Below are positions 36,943-46,445 of a DNA stretch of 64,000 nt, in pieces. Both the position numbers and the translations under genes were made by a program. Where the stretch lies: NCBI RefSeq assembly GCF_905220975.1, contig NZ_CAJNBK010000001.1:744001-808000 (forward strand), in the 5' to 3' direction. The notes under the pieces were generated by a model. It was given only the letters and a program-made list of their open reading frames with translations. It was not told the DNA's origin and did no database searches. This DNA is from Paraburkholderia haematera. GTDB lineage: Bacteria > Pseudomonadota > Gammaproteobacteria > Burkholderiales > Burkholderiaceae. Within the stretch, counting starts at the first letter, position 1; every line of letters starts with the position of its first letter.

Positions 36943-37134
36943 ATGAACAAGGACCAGGTGAAGGGCGTGGGCGAGCAGATCAAGGGCAAGATTAACGAAG
37001 CCGTCGGTAAGGCCACTAACAATCCGGGCAAGGAACTCAAAGGCGACCTTCAACAAGGCGCAGGCAAGGTGCGAAAGGCCTATGGCGATGCTAAGGAAGA
37101 CGTCAAGGACAATGCAAAGCGCAACGCGCCGTGA
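36943..37134 (+). CDS. CsbD-family stress protein
   Basis: 63 residues, the family length. MNKDQVKGVGEQIKGKINEAVGKATN..GKELKGDLQQGAGKVRKAYGDAKEDVK is the CsbD consensus, a hydrophilic helical bundle. These proteins are induced by general stress and by osmotic or desiccation stress, with no known activity. The AGGAG site and a strong terminator immediately after show a single-gene unit. Confidence 0.94.
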   Translation: MNKDQVKGVGEQIKGKINEAVGKATNNPGKELKGDLQQGAGKVRKAYGDAKEDVKDNAKRNAP

Positions 37135-37160
37135 TCCGGAGCGCGGTGCCGCTTGAAGAG

Positions 37161-37184
37161 AAAGGGCGCTTCGGCGCCTTTTTT
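37161..37184 (+). terminator. Rho-independent terminator of the csbD-like gene
   Basis: Stem GGCGC (37165-37169) with GCGCC (37174-37178), a TTCG tetraloop and flanking A and T tracts; six T residues follow. It lies about 30 bases after the stop. Confidence 0.9.
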
Positions 37185-37281
37185 GTTATGGCCTGGGAGT
37201 AACCCGGGTTCGGCGCCGCGGACGCTCCAGGCGTCGTGCACCGCCTTTAGACTTGGCGCATCCAACACGGAGGAGGCGCGC

Positions 37282-37503
37282 ATGACACCCGAAAAAATGC
37301 TTTCGATGTTCGAGCGGCAGTACCTGGAGGGCAAGGCGCCCGTCGACCTCGAGCCCACCTGTGCGAGCTTCGCCACCTGGCTGGCCGCGACATGGGAGCA
37401 ACTCGATGGCGAGCAGAAGACCTTGCTGCTGACGGTCGGCGCGGCCTTGTGGCGCGAAGGGTATAACCTGCGCGCCGGGACGGCGACCAAGGATTTGTGG
37501 TGA
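37282..37503 (+). CDS. Small hypothetical protein
   Basis: 73 residues from the ATG at 37282, with a GGAGGAGG site just before it. Helical: MTPEKMLSMFERQYLEGKAPVDLEP, TCASFATWLAATWEQLDGEQKTLLLTVGAALWREGYN. No signal peptide. The good ribosome site and regular heptad-like pattern argue that it is real. Function unknown. Confidence 0.7.
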   Translation: MTPEKMLSMFERQYLEGKAPVDLEPTCASFATWLAATWEQLDGEQKTLLLTVGAALWREGYNLRAGTATKDLW

Positions 37504-37715
37504 GGCATGGGGGCTTCCGTGGTTCGGCGATAGGGCGGCGCATCGAGTAGCCACGTTCGCGTTGGGGTGTTTGGGGGCGCGCGCACGCGTTGTGTTGAGT
37601 CGGTTTATATTTGGCGGTCGCGCGTTCGGGGCCTTCTTTTCGGTTTCATGGCCGATCGCGGAGTCCCGATCCCAATTCCCAGCCGCAGCTCTCGCACAAG
37701 GTTTACATCGTCACC

Positions 37716-38423
37716 ATGACCGATCTATCCGTCTTCCCAATCACGAAGAAATGGCCTGCCGGGCATCCGGACCGGATTCAGCTGTATTCGCTGCCGACGC
37801 CCAATGGCGTGAAGGTGTCGATCATGCTCGAAGAGACCGGTCTGCCCTATGAGCCGCACCTCGTGCGCTTCGATACGAACGATCAGATGTCGGCGGAGTT
37901 TATGTCGCTGAATCCGAACAACAAGATTCCGGCGATCATCGATCCGAACGGCCCCGGCGGCAAGCCGCTGCCGCTGTTCGAATCGGGCGCGATCCTGATC
38001 TACCTCGCGGACAAGGCCGGCAAGTTGATTCCGCAGGATGCCGCCGGCCGTTACGAAGCGATCCAATGGGTGATGTTCCAGATAGGCGGCATCGGCCCGA
38101 TGTTCGGCCAGGTGGGTTTCTTCCACAAGTTCGCCGGCAGGGAATACGAAGACAAACGCCCGCGCGACCGCTACATCGCCGAGTCGAAACGGCTGCTCGG
38201 GGTGCTGGAGCAGCAGCTCGAAGGGCGCAACTGGATTCTCGGCGATGCCTACTCGATCGCCGATATCGCGACCTTCCCGTGGGTGCGCAATCTGATCGGC
38301 TTCTATGAAGCAGGGGATCTGGTCGGGATCGAAGACTTTCCGAATGTGAAGCGGGTGCTGGCGGCGTTCGTTGCGCGCCCGGCAGTCGCGAGGGGATTGG
38401 ATATTCCGAAGCGGCCTTCGTGA
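37716..38423 (+). CDS. Glutathione S-transferase, YfcG-like (nu class)
   Basis: 235 residues from the ATG at 37716. The N-terminal thioredoxin-like domain has IQLYSLPTPNGVKVSIMLEETGLPYEPHLVRF, the TPNG.K motif of YfcG enzymes, then FMSLNPNNKIPAIIDPNGPGGKPLPLFESGAILIYLADK (the P and ES glutathione-binding residues). The helical C-terminal domain ends in VRNLIGFYEAGDLVGIEDFPNVKRVLAAF. YfcG-type enzymes act mainly as disulfide reductases with glutathione. Starts further upstream (37611) have no support. Confidence 0.94.
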   Translation: MTDLSVFPITKKWPAGHPDRIQLYSLPTPNGVKVSIMLEETGLPYEPHLVRFDTNDQMSAEFMSLNPNNKIPAIIDPNGPGGKPLPLFESGAILIYLADKAGKLIPQDAAGRYEAIQWVMFQIGGIGPMFGQVGFFHKFAGREYEDKRPRDRYIAESKRLLGVLEQQLEGRNWILGDAYSIADIATFPWVRNLIGFYEAGDLVGIEDFPNVKRVLAAFVARPAVARGLDIPKRPS

Positions 38424-38487
38424 TGGGCTGAGGGCGGTTTGTATAGTTACAGTGACAAACACTGTGACAAACGCGACCCAAGGTCGA

Positions 38488-38697
38488 TCAAGGCAGCTCG
38501 GTCGGATTGCCACCCATTGCTCGATAAAGGTCGCGCACAAACTCCTCGCTGACAACATCCCACTCGGGTGAGGCATAGAGAACGTCTTCGGGATTCTTCT
38601 TGCCCTGTGCGTGACGCAGTGCGCGCACGGTCATTTCGAGGGCCATCGCTTCTTCATATAGCGGGTGGCCAGGGCGGAGGCGGTCGTCGTTTTCCAT
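38488..38697 (-). CDS. Small hypothetical protein
   Basis: 69 residues, MENDDRLRPGHPLYEEAMALEMTVRALRHAQGKKNPEDV then LYASPEWDVVSEEFVRDLYRAMGGNPTELP. Acidic and helical, no signal peptide. The ribosome site is weak. Codon use fits coding sequence. Function unknown. Confidence 0.55.
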   Translation of the reverse strand: MENDDRLRPGHPLYEEAMALEMTVRALRHAQGKKNPEDVLYASPEWDVVSEEFVRDLYRAMGGNPTELP

Positions 38698-39899
38698 GCC
38701 TGATTTTCGGCGTTCGCCGGGAATACTTTAGGTATCGGCGGTCGATGTGCTTTCGCAAGGCTCATGGATTCTGTGGAATGGAGCCTGCTTTTGCTTCGTT
38801 TTTGCGAGTCCCTTTTCCTTGCCGGTGGCAAGACCCTCCGAATGCCGCTTAATCGCCGTGCGTAAGATTTCCAAGATGGTATGGTTGTGTGATTGTGCAT
38901 CTGAGACGATTGCATCTAGCGCATTCGCAATCGCTTCGTAATAAACAAGCGCTAACGACGGGTTAGGAAAAAAGAGTTAGATTGTGTTGGACGTTTCAAT
39001 GTCCATTTCTCTTCCCGGGGCCGCTTTTCTTGGATTCGAGGTTAGGGCGCAAGGGTGCCATCCGACGCATACCAATTGTGCTGCTTACGCAGTGACGACG
39101 CGGCTCCTGCTAGCGCACGCGGGGCGACGATGATCGAGCGGATTTTGAGTCAGTTGTCTTTTGTGACTGCCTGGAATCAGGCGCTGCTGCCGGTTCAACA
39201 GTGAAAGACCGCGAGTTCCCGAACGCTCGGTGACGACCATGGCGGACTTCGCTTTGACATCGAGGTGCTCTGAGTGAGTAGTCTCGCGCCACGCTTTTAG
39301 TATGTGTTTGCGCCATAGCGCGCGCAACTCTTTCGTCGATCTTAAGGACAATTCGAGGAGTGCAGATGTCTGCACTCCAATGCTGCATGCATGTCAGGTA
39401 TACCCACGCAGGGTGGAGTACATCGGTGAGCTTGAAATCGTCAGATACGACGGCCGGAGCAGTATTGCTGCAACACGGTCGCTTACCTCTCTTTTTCTTG
39501 CTCGGGCAATCGTGTTGCAAAAAATCGAATCTTTGCATCGGCGCGAGACGGTCAACGCTTTCGCTTTGATCTCGCAGGAGTGAGGCAGCGAGCGTACATC
39601 ACGTAGAAGCTTTTAATCTGCTCCGATGACCACATGAGCAGCCGCCCCGCGCATACTCTCCCGCGCAGATCACTCTGCTTGCCATTTACGTGACGTCAAC
39701 GGCATAGAGGGCGGTGAATAACAGATGGCACGGCGTATTGAAAGCTCTGTGAAATAAATACTTTTCGGGTCAGCATCCATCAAATGCATTTTGCATAAAT
39801 CATTTTTTACTTTTCAATTTCTGATACTCGTCTGATTGCATTCACACTATCGTCATACGTAAAATCGCGCGACTAGCTGGAAAAACGAGGGGGAGCGGC
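38698..39899. other. Gene-free stretch at the left edge of the accessory region
   Basis: Twelve hundred bases, clearly lower in GC than the core genes and with only short, unconvincing frames. It contains a 22-base palindrome at 39357. The last 200 bases (39700-39860) are A/T-rich and should hold the vgrG promoter. The composition suggests acquired DNA or remnants. Confidence 0.55.
39357..39378. repeat. 22-bp palindrome, possible operator
   Basis: GGAGTGCAGA (39357-39366) and its exact complement (39369-39378) with a 2-base centre. There is no recognised gene to regulate next to it. Confidence 0.6.
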
Positions 39900-42749
39900 A
39901 TGGGCGCGCAGGATTTAGTCGGGGCGATAACAGGCGGCCTGTCGCAGCAGGACCGCCTTCTGAAACTGGATACAACGGAGGGCAATAATGTCCTGCTGCC
40001 GCATCGGCTCATTGGACGCTCGCGCATCGGCCGTGATTACCTGTTCATGCTCGATTGTGTATCCGTATCGGGCGATGTTCAACTCAAGACGCTGATCGCG
40101 CAGGCCGTCACGCTGTGGATACAGCAGACGGACGGTTCATATCTCTCCCATCACGGCTACGTGCATATGGCACGCCGGTTGGGGAGCGAAGGTGGTCTGA
40201 CCACTTACCAGCTTGCGTTTTCCTCGTGGATGCATTTCCTTAAGTTCCGGCGCGACCAGAAGCACTGGCAGGATAAAAGCGTCGACGCGATTGTCTCGGA
40301 CGTGTTTAACGAGCACCCACAGGCGCGCGGAATGTTCCGCTTTGTATTATCGAAGCCGCTGCCCACGCGCTCGTACTGTCGGCAGAGCGAGACTGACTGG
40401 AATTTCGTGCACCGGCTGCTGGAGTCAGAGGGGTTGTACGGTATCTGGCAGCAGGCGAGCGACGGCCAGTCACATACGCTGGTGATTACCGACCGCCTCC
40501 AGACGCTCGAACCGCTTTCGCCGGAGACGGTTGGGTTCTATCGCGCAGGCGTGAACAGCGAGGCCGACGCGCTTATGCAGTGGTCAGGTACGCGGACGCT
40601 GCAATCGGTGCTGTTGTCGACGCGCACGTTCGACTACAAGAATCCGCCGACGCCGTTCAATCCGAAAGCTACAGCGATTCCAACGATGGCGAATCAGGGA
40701 GCGTTGCCTGCACAGACTGAAGTCTACGAATATACCGGTGGCTACGCCTACCCGGAACAGGAACGCGGCGATCACCTGTCGAAAATCCGCATGGAAGATT
40801 GGGAGTCGCAGGCAAAACGCTTTCATGGCGCAGGTGGTCTGCGCGCAATCGACGCGGGGCGACGCTTCACGATAGTAGGTCACCCCGTGCACGATCAGGA
40901 TTCCGGCGACCAGCGTGAGTTTGCTGCCATCGAGGTTGAATGGACGGTCGAAAACAATCTTCCACTTTCCGGGCATGAGGCGAATTACCCGTACAGCCTG
41001 AGCAATCAACTCACGCAGGCTCGCGCCGACGAATCGGGCAAGCTGTTCAGCGTTGCGCATGGTGACGGCTCCACGGGGTTCTATCGGGTTTCCGTCGAAG
41101 CGCAGCGCACGGGCGTGCCGTACCGCAGCCCGTTCGAACATCGCAAGCCCGAAGCGCAACTGGAATCGGCCATTGTCACCGGTCCAAAAGATCAGGAGTC
41201 GTATACCGACGAACTGAACCGGGTCAAGGTGCTGTTCGTGTGGGACCGGATCAATGAGGGCGATGAGCGAGCATCGTGTTGGGTGCGCGTGGTGCAGTCC
41301 GATACCGGTGATGGTTATGGTGGTGTGCACATGCCGCGTGCGGGTGAGGAACTGATAATCGGCTATATCGGCAACGACATCGACCGACCCATTGCGCTGT
41401 ATCGCGTGTACAACGGTGCAGCGAAACCGCAATGGCACTCGAACGGTCTGTTGTCCGGTTTCCGCTCGAAGGAATTCTCGGGCAGCGGCTTCAATCAGTT
41501 GGTGATGGACGACGCGACTGGCCAGAACCGCGTTCAGTTGTATAGCAGCAGCACCAACGCACAACTTCACCTCGGCTATCTGATTGATCACACGGGCAAC
41601 ACGCGCGGTAACTTCCTTGGTAGTGGCTTCGATCTGAGTTCCGAAGCATACGGTGCACTACGTGCGGGGCGTGGGCTTTACGTATCGACGCATCCTGTCG
41701 CCAGCCAGCCTCTCGATGCGCGTCAGGCAAGCAGCCAGTTGATCGGCTCGGAAAGTGTAATCGAAGGATTGTCGCAGGCCAGCGAGAGCGCGCAGGCCGA
41801 AAGTCTGAAGGACGGGTGCGATGCGCTGAAGGCTTTTACGGACGCGACACAGCACAGCGAAACGGGGGCAACAGGCAGCGGTGGCAACACGGCAGGAGGC
41901 GGAACCGGTAACGCGAATACATTCGCGCAGCCCGTCATGCTATTTGCTGCACCTGCGGGTATAGCACTGTCGACACAGAAGTCGACGCACGTCGCGACGG
42001 ACCAGCACATCAATCTGGTAAGTGGCCAGAGCACGCACATCGCAACGGGTAAATCATTGGTGGCGAGCGTCACGCAGAAGCTGAGCCTGTTCGTGCAGAA
42101 CGCGGGGATGAAGCTGTTTGCCGCGAAAGGAAAGATTGAGGTGCAGGCGCATGCTGACAATGTCGAATTGACGGCGCAGAAATCACTGCTGCTTGTATCC
42201 GCCACTGAAAAGATTCAGGCCGCAGCGCAGCAGGAAATCCTGCTGACATCAGGTGGCGCATATATCCGCATCAAGGACGGCAACATCGAGATTCACGCAC
42301 CGGGCACGGTCGACTTCAAGGGCGCGAACTTCCCGTTCAGCGGGCCAACGAGAATGGACGTGACCAATCCGGCGTTCAAGGATATGCCGACAAGGCAACT
42401 GACGCTGAACACGATGGCTTCACCTTCCGCGACAAACGTCGTGCCTGTCGGTATGCCGTACAAGCTCTACGCGGACGGTGCGATGGTGAAGCAGGGCGTA
42501 TTCGACAGCACTGGGCAGTTGCCAATCGATCATCACGTAACGACACAGAAATACACGCTTGAACTGGCGAACGGCGTGAAGCACGACATACCAGTTCCCG
42601 GCGATTATCGCGATGTTGCGAATGGCGCGCTCGCGAATCAGGGATTTCCGTTTCATGAGGGATTATCCGGCAGTGACGGCGCAGCGCCGGACAGGGCAGC
42701 ACACCGGCAGCTTTATAACGAACTGCTCAATCCCTCCTCCGAAGCCTAA
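39900..42749 (+). CDS. vgrG: Type VI secretion VgrG spike protein
   Basis: 949 residues, with GAGGGGGAG before the ATG. The N-terminal gp27-like part (about 1-440) carries LLPHRLIGRSRIGRDYLFMLDC and SYCRQSETDWNFVHRLLESEGLYGIW. The gp5-like OB part (about 440-560) has VKVLFVWDR... ASCWVRVVQSDTGDGYGGVHMPRAGEELIIGYI, the classic VgrG signature. The beta-helix and DUF2345-like region follow (from about 665), with QKLSLFVQNAGMKLFAAKGKIEVQAHADNVELTAQKSLLLVSA. The extended C-terminus after residue 800 probably acts as an effector adaptor. It tips the T6SS needle. No other T6SS structural gene is in the window, so it is an orphan vgrG island. The effector gene starts 3 bases after its stop. Confidence 0.96.
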   Translation: MGAQDLVGAITGGLSQQDRLLKLDTTEGNNVLLPHRLIGRSRIGRDYLFMLDCVSVSGDVQLKTLIAQAVTLWIQQTDGSYLSHHGYVHMARRLGSEGGLTTYQLAFSSWMHFLKFRRDQKHWQDKSVDAIVSDVFNEHPQARGMFRFVLSKPLPTRSYCRQSETDWNFVHRLLESEGLYGIWQQASDGQSHTLVITDRLQTLEPLSPETVGFYRAGVNSEADALMQWSGTRTLQSVLLSTRTFDYKNPPTPFNPKATAIPTMANQGALPAQTEVYEYTGGYAYPEQERGDHLSKIRMEDWESQAKRFHGAGGLRAIDAGRRFTIVGHPVHDQDSGDQREFAAIEVEWTVENNLPLSGHEANYPYSLSNQLTQARADESGKLFSVAHGDGSTGFYRVSVEAQRTGVPYRSPFEHRKPEAQLESAIVTGPKDQESYTDELNRVKVLFVWDRINEGDERASCWVRVVQSDTGDGYGGVHMPRAGEELIIGYIGNDIDRPIALYRVYNGAAKPQWHSNGLLSGFRSKEFSGSGFNQLVMDDATGQNRVQLYSSSTNAQLHLGYLIDHTGNTRGNFLGSGFDLSSEAYGALRAGRGLYVSTHPVASQPLDARQASSQLIGSESVIEGLSQASESAQAESLKDGCDALKAFTDATQHSETGATGSGGNTAGGGTGNANTFAQPVMLFAAPAGIALSTQKSTHVATDQHINLVSGQSTHIATGKSLVASVTQKLSLFVQNAGMKLFAAKGKIEVQAHADNVELTAQKSLLLVSATEKIQAAAQQEILLTSGGAYIRIKDGNIEIHAPGTVDFKGANFPFSGPTRMDVTNPAFKDMPTRQLTLNTMASPSATNVVPVGMPYKLYADGAMVKQGVFDSTGQLPIDHHVTTQKYTLELANGVKHDIPVPGDYRDVANGALANQGFPFHEGLSGSDGAAPDRAAHRQLYNELLNPSSEA

Positions 42750-42752
42750 ACC

Positions 42753-44777
42753 ATGGCGAATCCGACCACATCGATTACGACACCTCTTGCCCTGAACCAA
42801 ACGAGCAGCGCTAGTATCCCGTCGCCATGGTTCGTGCAGCAGACCGAATACAATCCCCGGTTGGCGACGTTACGGCCACTGGTGAACGGGGAAGAAGCGT
42901 TCGGTGCCGTCTACGATGCGATCCATGATGCCAAGCATTCAGTCGACATCATCTGTTGGGGGTTCCAGCCGTCGATGTTCTTCCGGCGCGGGAGTGGCGA
43001 CAACAAGACAATCGGGCAGCTTCTTGTTCAGAAGGGCAAGGAAGGCGTGAAGGTCCGGCTGCTGTGCTGGCATGACGACTGGTATATATCGCAGTTGAGC
43101 GAAAATAACATGCCGGGCTATGACGCGGAGACATGGATCAAGCGGCTTATTCCCGATTGGGCGTATGACAAGTGGTCCACGCTGATCGCCAAAGACTACC
43201 AGAGCACCGCAGAACGTCTCTACGATTCGTGGTGGTATTACTGCGCCAACCTGAATAACGTCACGATGGTCGGCACGTGGGATTCCGCCGTACGCAAATT
43301 GAAGTGGTTCACGCATTACCCCTTTACCTTCTCGGATGTCGAGTTCGCGACCCGCGACTTCACGCTTGATGAGCGTCGCGAGAATATGTGGCGGCTGTAT
43401 CTTCGTGGCAAGGATTCGGAACGTGATACGCGCACGAAAATCCAGAATGCCTTTGCAACGGGATTGCTGACGCCGACCCATCACCAGAAGATGGTGCTGA
43501 TCGACTATGAGGACCCGAACCTTGCGACGGGCTTCGTGATGGGGCACAACATGCTCGACCAGTATTGGGATAAAAACGATCATAGCGCTAAGCGCAACGG
43601 GCCGGGTGTGGGGCGTAATGGACCGACGCCGTGGCAAGACATGTCGAGCATGGTGACCGGCCCGATTCTTCAGGACCTGAACGATAATTTCTGTCTGGCA
43701 TGGGATGGGGCAACGGGGCAGAGCCTCGGCAAATCACGCAAGGGTATGGAGAAGCAGTTGAAGATTCGCCCCGGAAAGGATACCGGCAGTGCCGTGATGG
43801 CGCAGATCGTGCGCACGCGCTCGCAGAAGGAAAAGGGCAAGAAAAGCGTCACGGATATTGAGGTGATGTACCTTCAGGCGGCGAACAACGCGACGAGGTA
43901 CGTGTTTATCCAGAACCAGTATTTCCGGTGGGTGCCGCTCGCTGAGCAGATCAAGCGTGCGGCACTGGCGCAGACCAAAGGGGGCCGCGACCCCGGCTAT
44001 CATGGTCCGATTCATCTGTTCGTGATCACGAACTCCGATGACGCGGCCGTGGCTAACGGGACGTTCAATACGTACCGCATGCTTCACGCGTTGGGACAGA
44101 CAAACTCAATGCCCGGCGTCACGAGGGCAGTACAGACTCCAGCTCAGGATGCTGCCGTGGAAGCGAACCGGAAAGCGCTTCAGGATGCGCTGGCGCAGGA
44201 CCAGGCGCGCGAGCAGCAATTGCAGTCCGGACAGGGGCTGGTTGTCGACCCGTTCAATCCCGGCTCTGTTTCGGGTGCGATGTCGGCCTACACACAAAAT
44301 CAGCAAGCGATTCAACAGGATCAGCAGAATCTCGCTGAACTGGAGAGCAAGGACCTCGCGCACGTCGACATACCGTCAATGGACATGACCAACCTGAAGG
44401 TGCACGTGTGTACGCTGGTTGCGCCCGATTCGCCGGCGGGCGGATGGGTGCCTGTTTACGTGCATGCGAAACTGATGACTATCGATGATGCGTTCACGAC
44501 GCTTGGTTCCGCGAACCTCAATTCCCGAAGCATGGAAGGTGACAGCGAACTGAACATCTGTACCGAGCATTCGGATGTAGCGCAATCGCTACGCAGGCAA
44601 CTGTGGGGCCTGCATACAGGTGAGCAAGGTGCTCAGGATGAGCCCGTAGAAGCATTCAAACAGTGGGGAATAATAATCAAGAGAAACACAGTCCGCCAAC
44701 AAAGCGGCGATCAACCTCCGGTAGCTTCCCTCGTCGGTTTCCTGCGATCAACCAACGACATCAGCCGCAGCGATTAA
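42753..44777 (+). CDS. Phospholipase D-type T6SS effector (Tle5-like)
   Basis: 674 residues. Two HKD motifs are intact: HQKMVLID (His244, Lys246, Asp251) and HAKLMTID (His571, Lys573, Asp578), each followed by the acidic/Ser-rich GSANLNSRSMEGDSELNI-type tail in the second case. The region between them holds VFIQNQYFRWVPLAEQIK. There is no signal peptide or own PAAR domain, so it is probably loaded onto the VgrG encoded just before. It should cleave membrane phospholipids in target cells, as P. aeruginosa PldA/PldB do. The next gene, 3 bases later, is a lipoprotein that fits an immunity protein facing the periplasm. Confidence 0.93.
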   Translation: MANPTTSITTPLALNQTSSASIPSPWFVQQTEYNPRLATLRPLVNGEEAFGAVYDAIHDAKHSVDIICWGFQPSMFFRRGSGDNKTIGQLLVQKGKEGVKVRLLCWHDDWYISQLSENNMPGYDAETWIKRLIPDWAYDKWSTLIAKDYQSTAERLYDSWWYYCANLNNVTMVGTWDSAVRKLKWFTHYPFTFSDVEFATRDFTLDERRENMWRLYLRGKDSERDTRTKIQNAFATGLLTPTHHQKMVLIDYEDPNLATGFVMGHNMLDQYWDKNDHSAKRNGPGVGRNGPTPWQDMSSMVTGPILQDLNDNFCLAWDGATGQSLGKSRKGMEKQLKIRPGKDTGSAVMAQIVRTRSQKEKGKKSVTDIEVMYLQAANNATRYVFIQNQYFRWVPLAEQIKRAALAQTKGGRDPGYHGPIHLFVITNSDDAAVANGTFNTYRMLHALGQTNSMPGVTRAVQTPAQDAAVEANRKALQDALAQDQAREQQLQSGQGLVVDPFNPGSVSGAMSAYTQNQQAIQQDQQNLAELESKDLAHVDIPSMDMTNLKVHVCTLVAPDSPAGGWVPVYVHAKLMTIDDAFTTLGSANLNSRSMEGDSELNICTEHSDVAQSLRRQLWGLHTGEQGAQDEPVEAFKQWGIIIKRNTVRQQSGDQPPVASLVGFLRSTNDISRSD

Positions 44778-44780
44778 GCC

Positions 44781-46088
44781 ATGAAACGACACCTTCTGAT
44801 CGTCGCGCTTTCACTTCTGTTTTGTGCCTGCACGAAAAAGGAACCTCCGGTGACCTCACTGCCCGACATGAGCGCTGTGCGCGCTAATCTCGCGTTTACC
44901 TGCACGCATCAGGCGGACCATTTACCGCCGCTCGACCCGCAGGCAGACAGCCTGTTCCGCTACGCGCGGTATCTGGAAAAAAAAGAAGGTGCCAAGGACT
45001 TCAACGACGTTGCCCGTTACTACAGGATTGCAGCGGCACACGATCATTACAAGGCAAACCAGAACCTGCAATCGCTTCTTTCGCAAGGATTGGCTGACTC
45101 GCCCGATGCGCCGACTGAAACGGTTGATCTTGCAATGCAACTGATCAAGCAGGGTATCCCGAGTGGCTACTACGATGTCGGCCACTATCTCGAAACGGGC
45201 TACGGCCTGAAGCAGGACGTAGAAGCTGCATTGCATTACTTGCGCAAAGCAGCCGACCTTGGTAATCCGGAGGCGCAGGCTTATGTCGCGGAACAACTGG
45301 CACCTCATGATCGTGCTCCTGACATCGCACGGCAGATGCGGCAATGTGCTGCGGATCAGGGCTACGGGGATGCGGCAAATACATTGGGGGTTTTCCTTCA
45401 AGACAGATCGGATTACGGTGGGGCGATTAAAGCGTTTCAAAATGCCGTGAGCGCTGGCGACACGCTGTCGGCCTCAATTTTGCGAAATGGATTCAAGGGA
45501 CCGCCAGCGACCAATCAACTCGATTATCTTGCACTTCCAAATGATCCGGAGCGTTCCCGGCGGTACGATTTAATCGGTAAATTCATCGACTCCCACGACG
45601 GTCGCAACCCGAAGGTTCCCGACATCGACAAAATCGTGCCTTTGCCGCCCGCGAAACTCCCACCGTGGGACGGCACGTTCCAGTGGCAAAAAGAGCAGGA
45701 CGCAGCGGTGCCGCCGCAGAAGCCATCTGACGAAATTATCGACCAGATGGCAGGAGCAAAGCATCTTGATCCCGCTACGGGCCTGCCGCTATCGGGATTG
45801 TCGAACAAGACATCGCAGGCCGACGAACCTTCGAACGGCGCAGCCCGTCAACCACTCGGCACTCTAGCGAGCACAGGGGATATCTGCCCCGAAGATGGCG
45901 TGTGGCACGCGAAGCTCGAAGCGGGGCAGGTTGGAGACACACAACGACGTTTCCTCAAGGGCGATACATTGCCTTCGCTCGTCGTGAATGTACCGCGCCA
46001 GCTTACGTTTCTTGACCGAATGATGGGTACGCCCCAGCAGACTGTAAAGGTTGCGTGGCAACTAGTTGCGTACATCGATCAGGTGTGA
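44781..46088 (+). CDS. Sel1-repeat lipoprotein, likely immunity protein of the PLD effector
   Basis: 435 residues. Lipoprotein signal MKRHLLIVALSLLFCACTKK (Cys17). Residues about 60-230 are Sel1/TPR-like helical repeats, for example YDVGHYLETGYGLKQDVEAALHYLRKAADLGNPEAQAYVAEQ. The C-terminal 70 residues form another small unit, ICPEDGVWHAKLEAGQVGDTQRRFLKGDTLPSLVVN, of a type seen in T6SS-linked proteins. Immunity proteins of PldB-type effectors in P. aeruginosa are Sel1-like, so the role follows from family and position. A periplasm-facing lipoprotein would block the effector where it acts. Confidence 0.8.
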   Translation: MKRHLLIVALSLLFCACTKKEPPVTSLPDMSAVRANLAFTCTHQADHLPPLDPQADSLFRYARYLEKKEGAKDFNDVARYYRIAAAHDHYKANQNLQSLLSQGLADSPDAPTETVDLAMQLIKQGIPSGYYDVGHYLETGYGLKQDVEAALHYLRKAADLGNPEAQAYVAEQLAPHDRAPDIARQMRQCAADQGYGDAANTLGVFLQDRSDYGGAIKAFQNAVSAGDTLSASILRNGFKGPPATNQLDYLALPNDPERSRRYDLIGKFIDSHDGRNPKVPDIDKIVPLPPAKLPPWDGTFQWQKEQDAAVPPQKPSDEIIDQMAGAKHLDPATGLPLSGLSNKTSQADEPSNGAARQPLGTLASTGDICPEDGVWHAKLEAGQVGDTQRRFLKGDTLPSLVVNVPRQLTFLDRMMGTPQQTVKVAWQLVAYIDQV

Positions 46089-46109
46089 TGTTCCAATAAC
46101 AGGTAGATC

Positions 46110-46395
46110 GTGAAGATATCTGATCCTCGACGGCGATCACACGACAGCATCCGGAACGGTTCACGCGCAGCCGACGGCGCTGTCATTTAGTGGTCGGCAT
46201 GTCGCACATGAAGGCGATGACGCAGCGTGTCCGGCCTGCAATTCGATGGGCAAGATTAAATGCGATGGCCCGCGCCTCACGATGCCGGGTCCGGGCGGAC
46301 GCCGCACAGCACTGAGCGATGATTTGTGTATCTGCAAATGTGATCCTCCGCCGAAGCTCGTCGCCTCACAGCAGTCAATGTCGGTCGAGGTTTGA
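46110..46395 (+). pseudogene. PAAR-domain protein gene with a frameshift at its start
   Basis: Frame 1 from 46114 to the stop at 46393-46395 is open and encodes RYLILDGDHTTASGTVHAQ, a Cys pair CPAC, LTMPGPGGRRTALSDDLCIC and KCDPPPKLVASQQSM. This matches small T6SS PAAR proteins, which have GDxTTxGG near the start and LC.CKCDPPP..IASQ at the end. A GTG with an AGG site lies at 46110 but in another frame. Removing one A at 46113 or 46114 would give an intact start M-R-Y-L-I-L. So it is either a one-base insertion mutation, a sequencing error, or an unusual start. It is too short and start-less for plain ORF calling. Confidence 0.75.
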
Positions 46396-46445
46396 CGTCC
46401 TGACAGGCAGGATTGATTACCCCGGACAAACGTAGGAGTTGAATT

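Noticed and set aside
38698..39899. attR copy of the tRNA-Arg 3' end at the left side of the accessory region
   Set aside because: No duplicate of the tRNA end was found by eye here, so the island's left border stays undefined.
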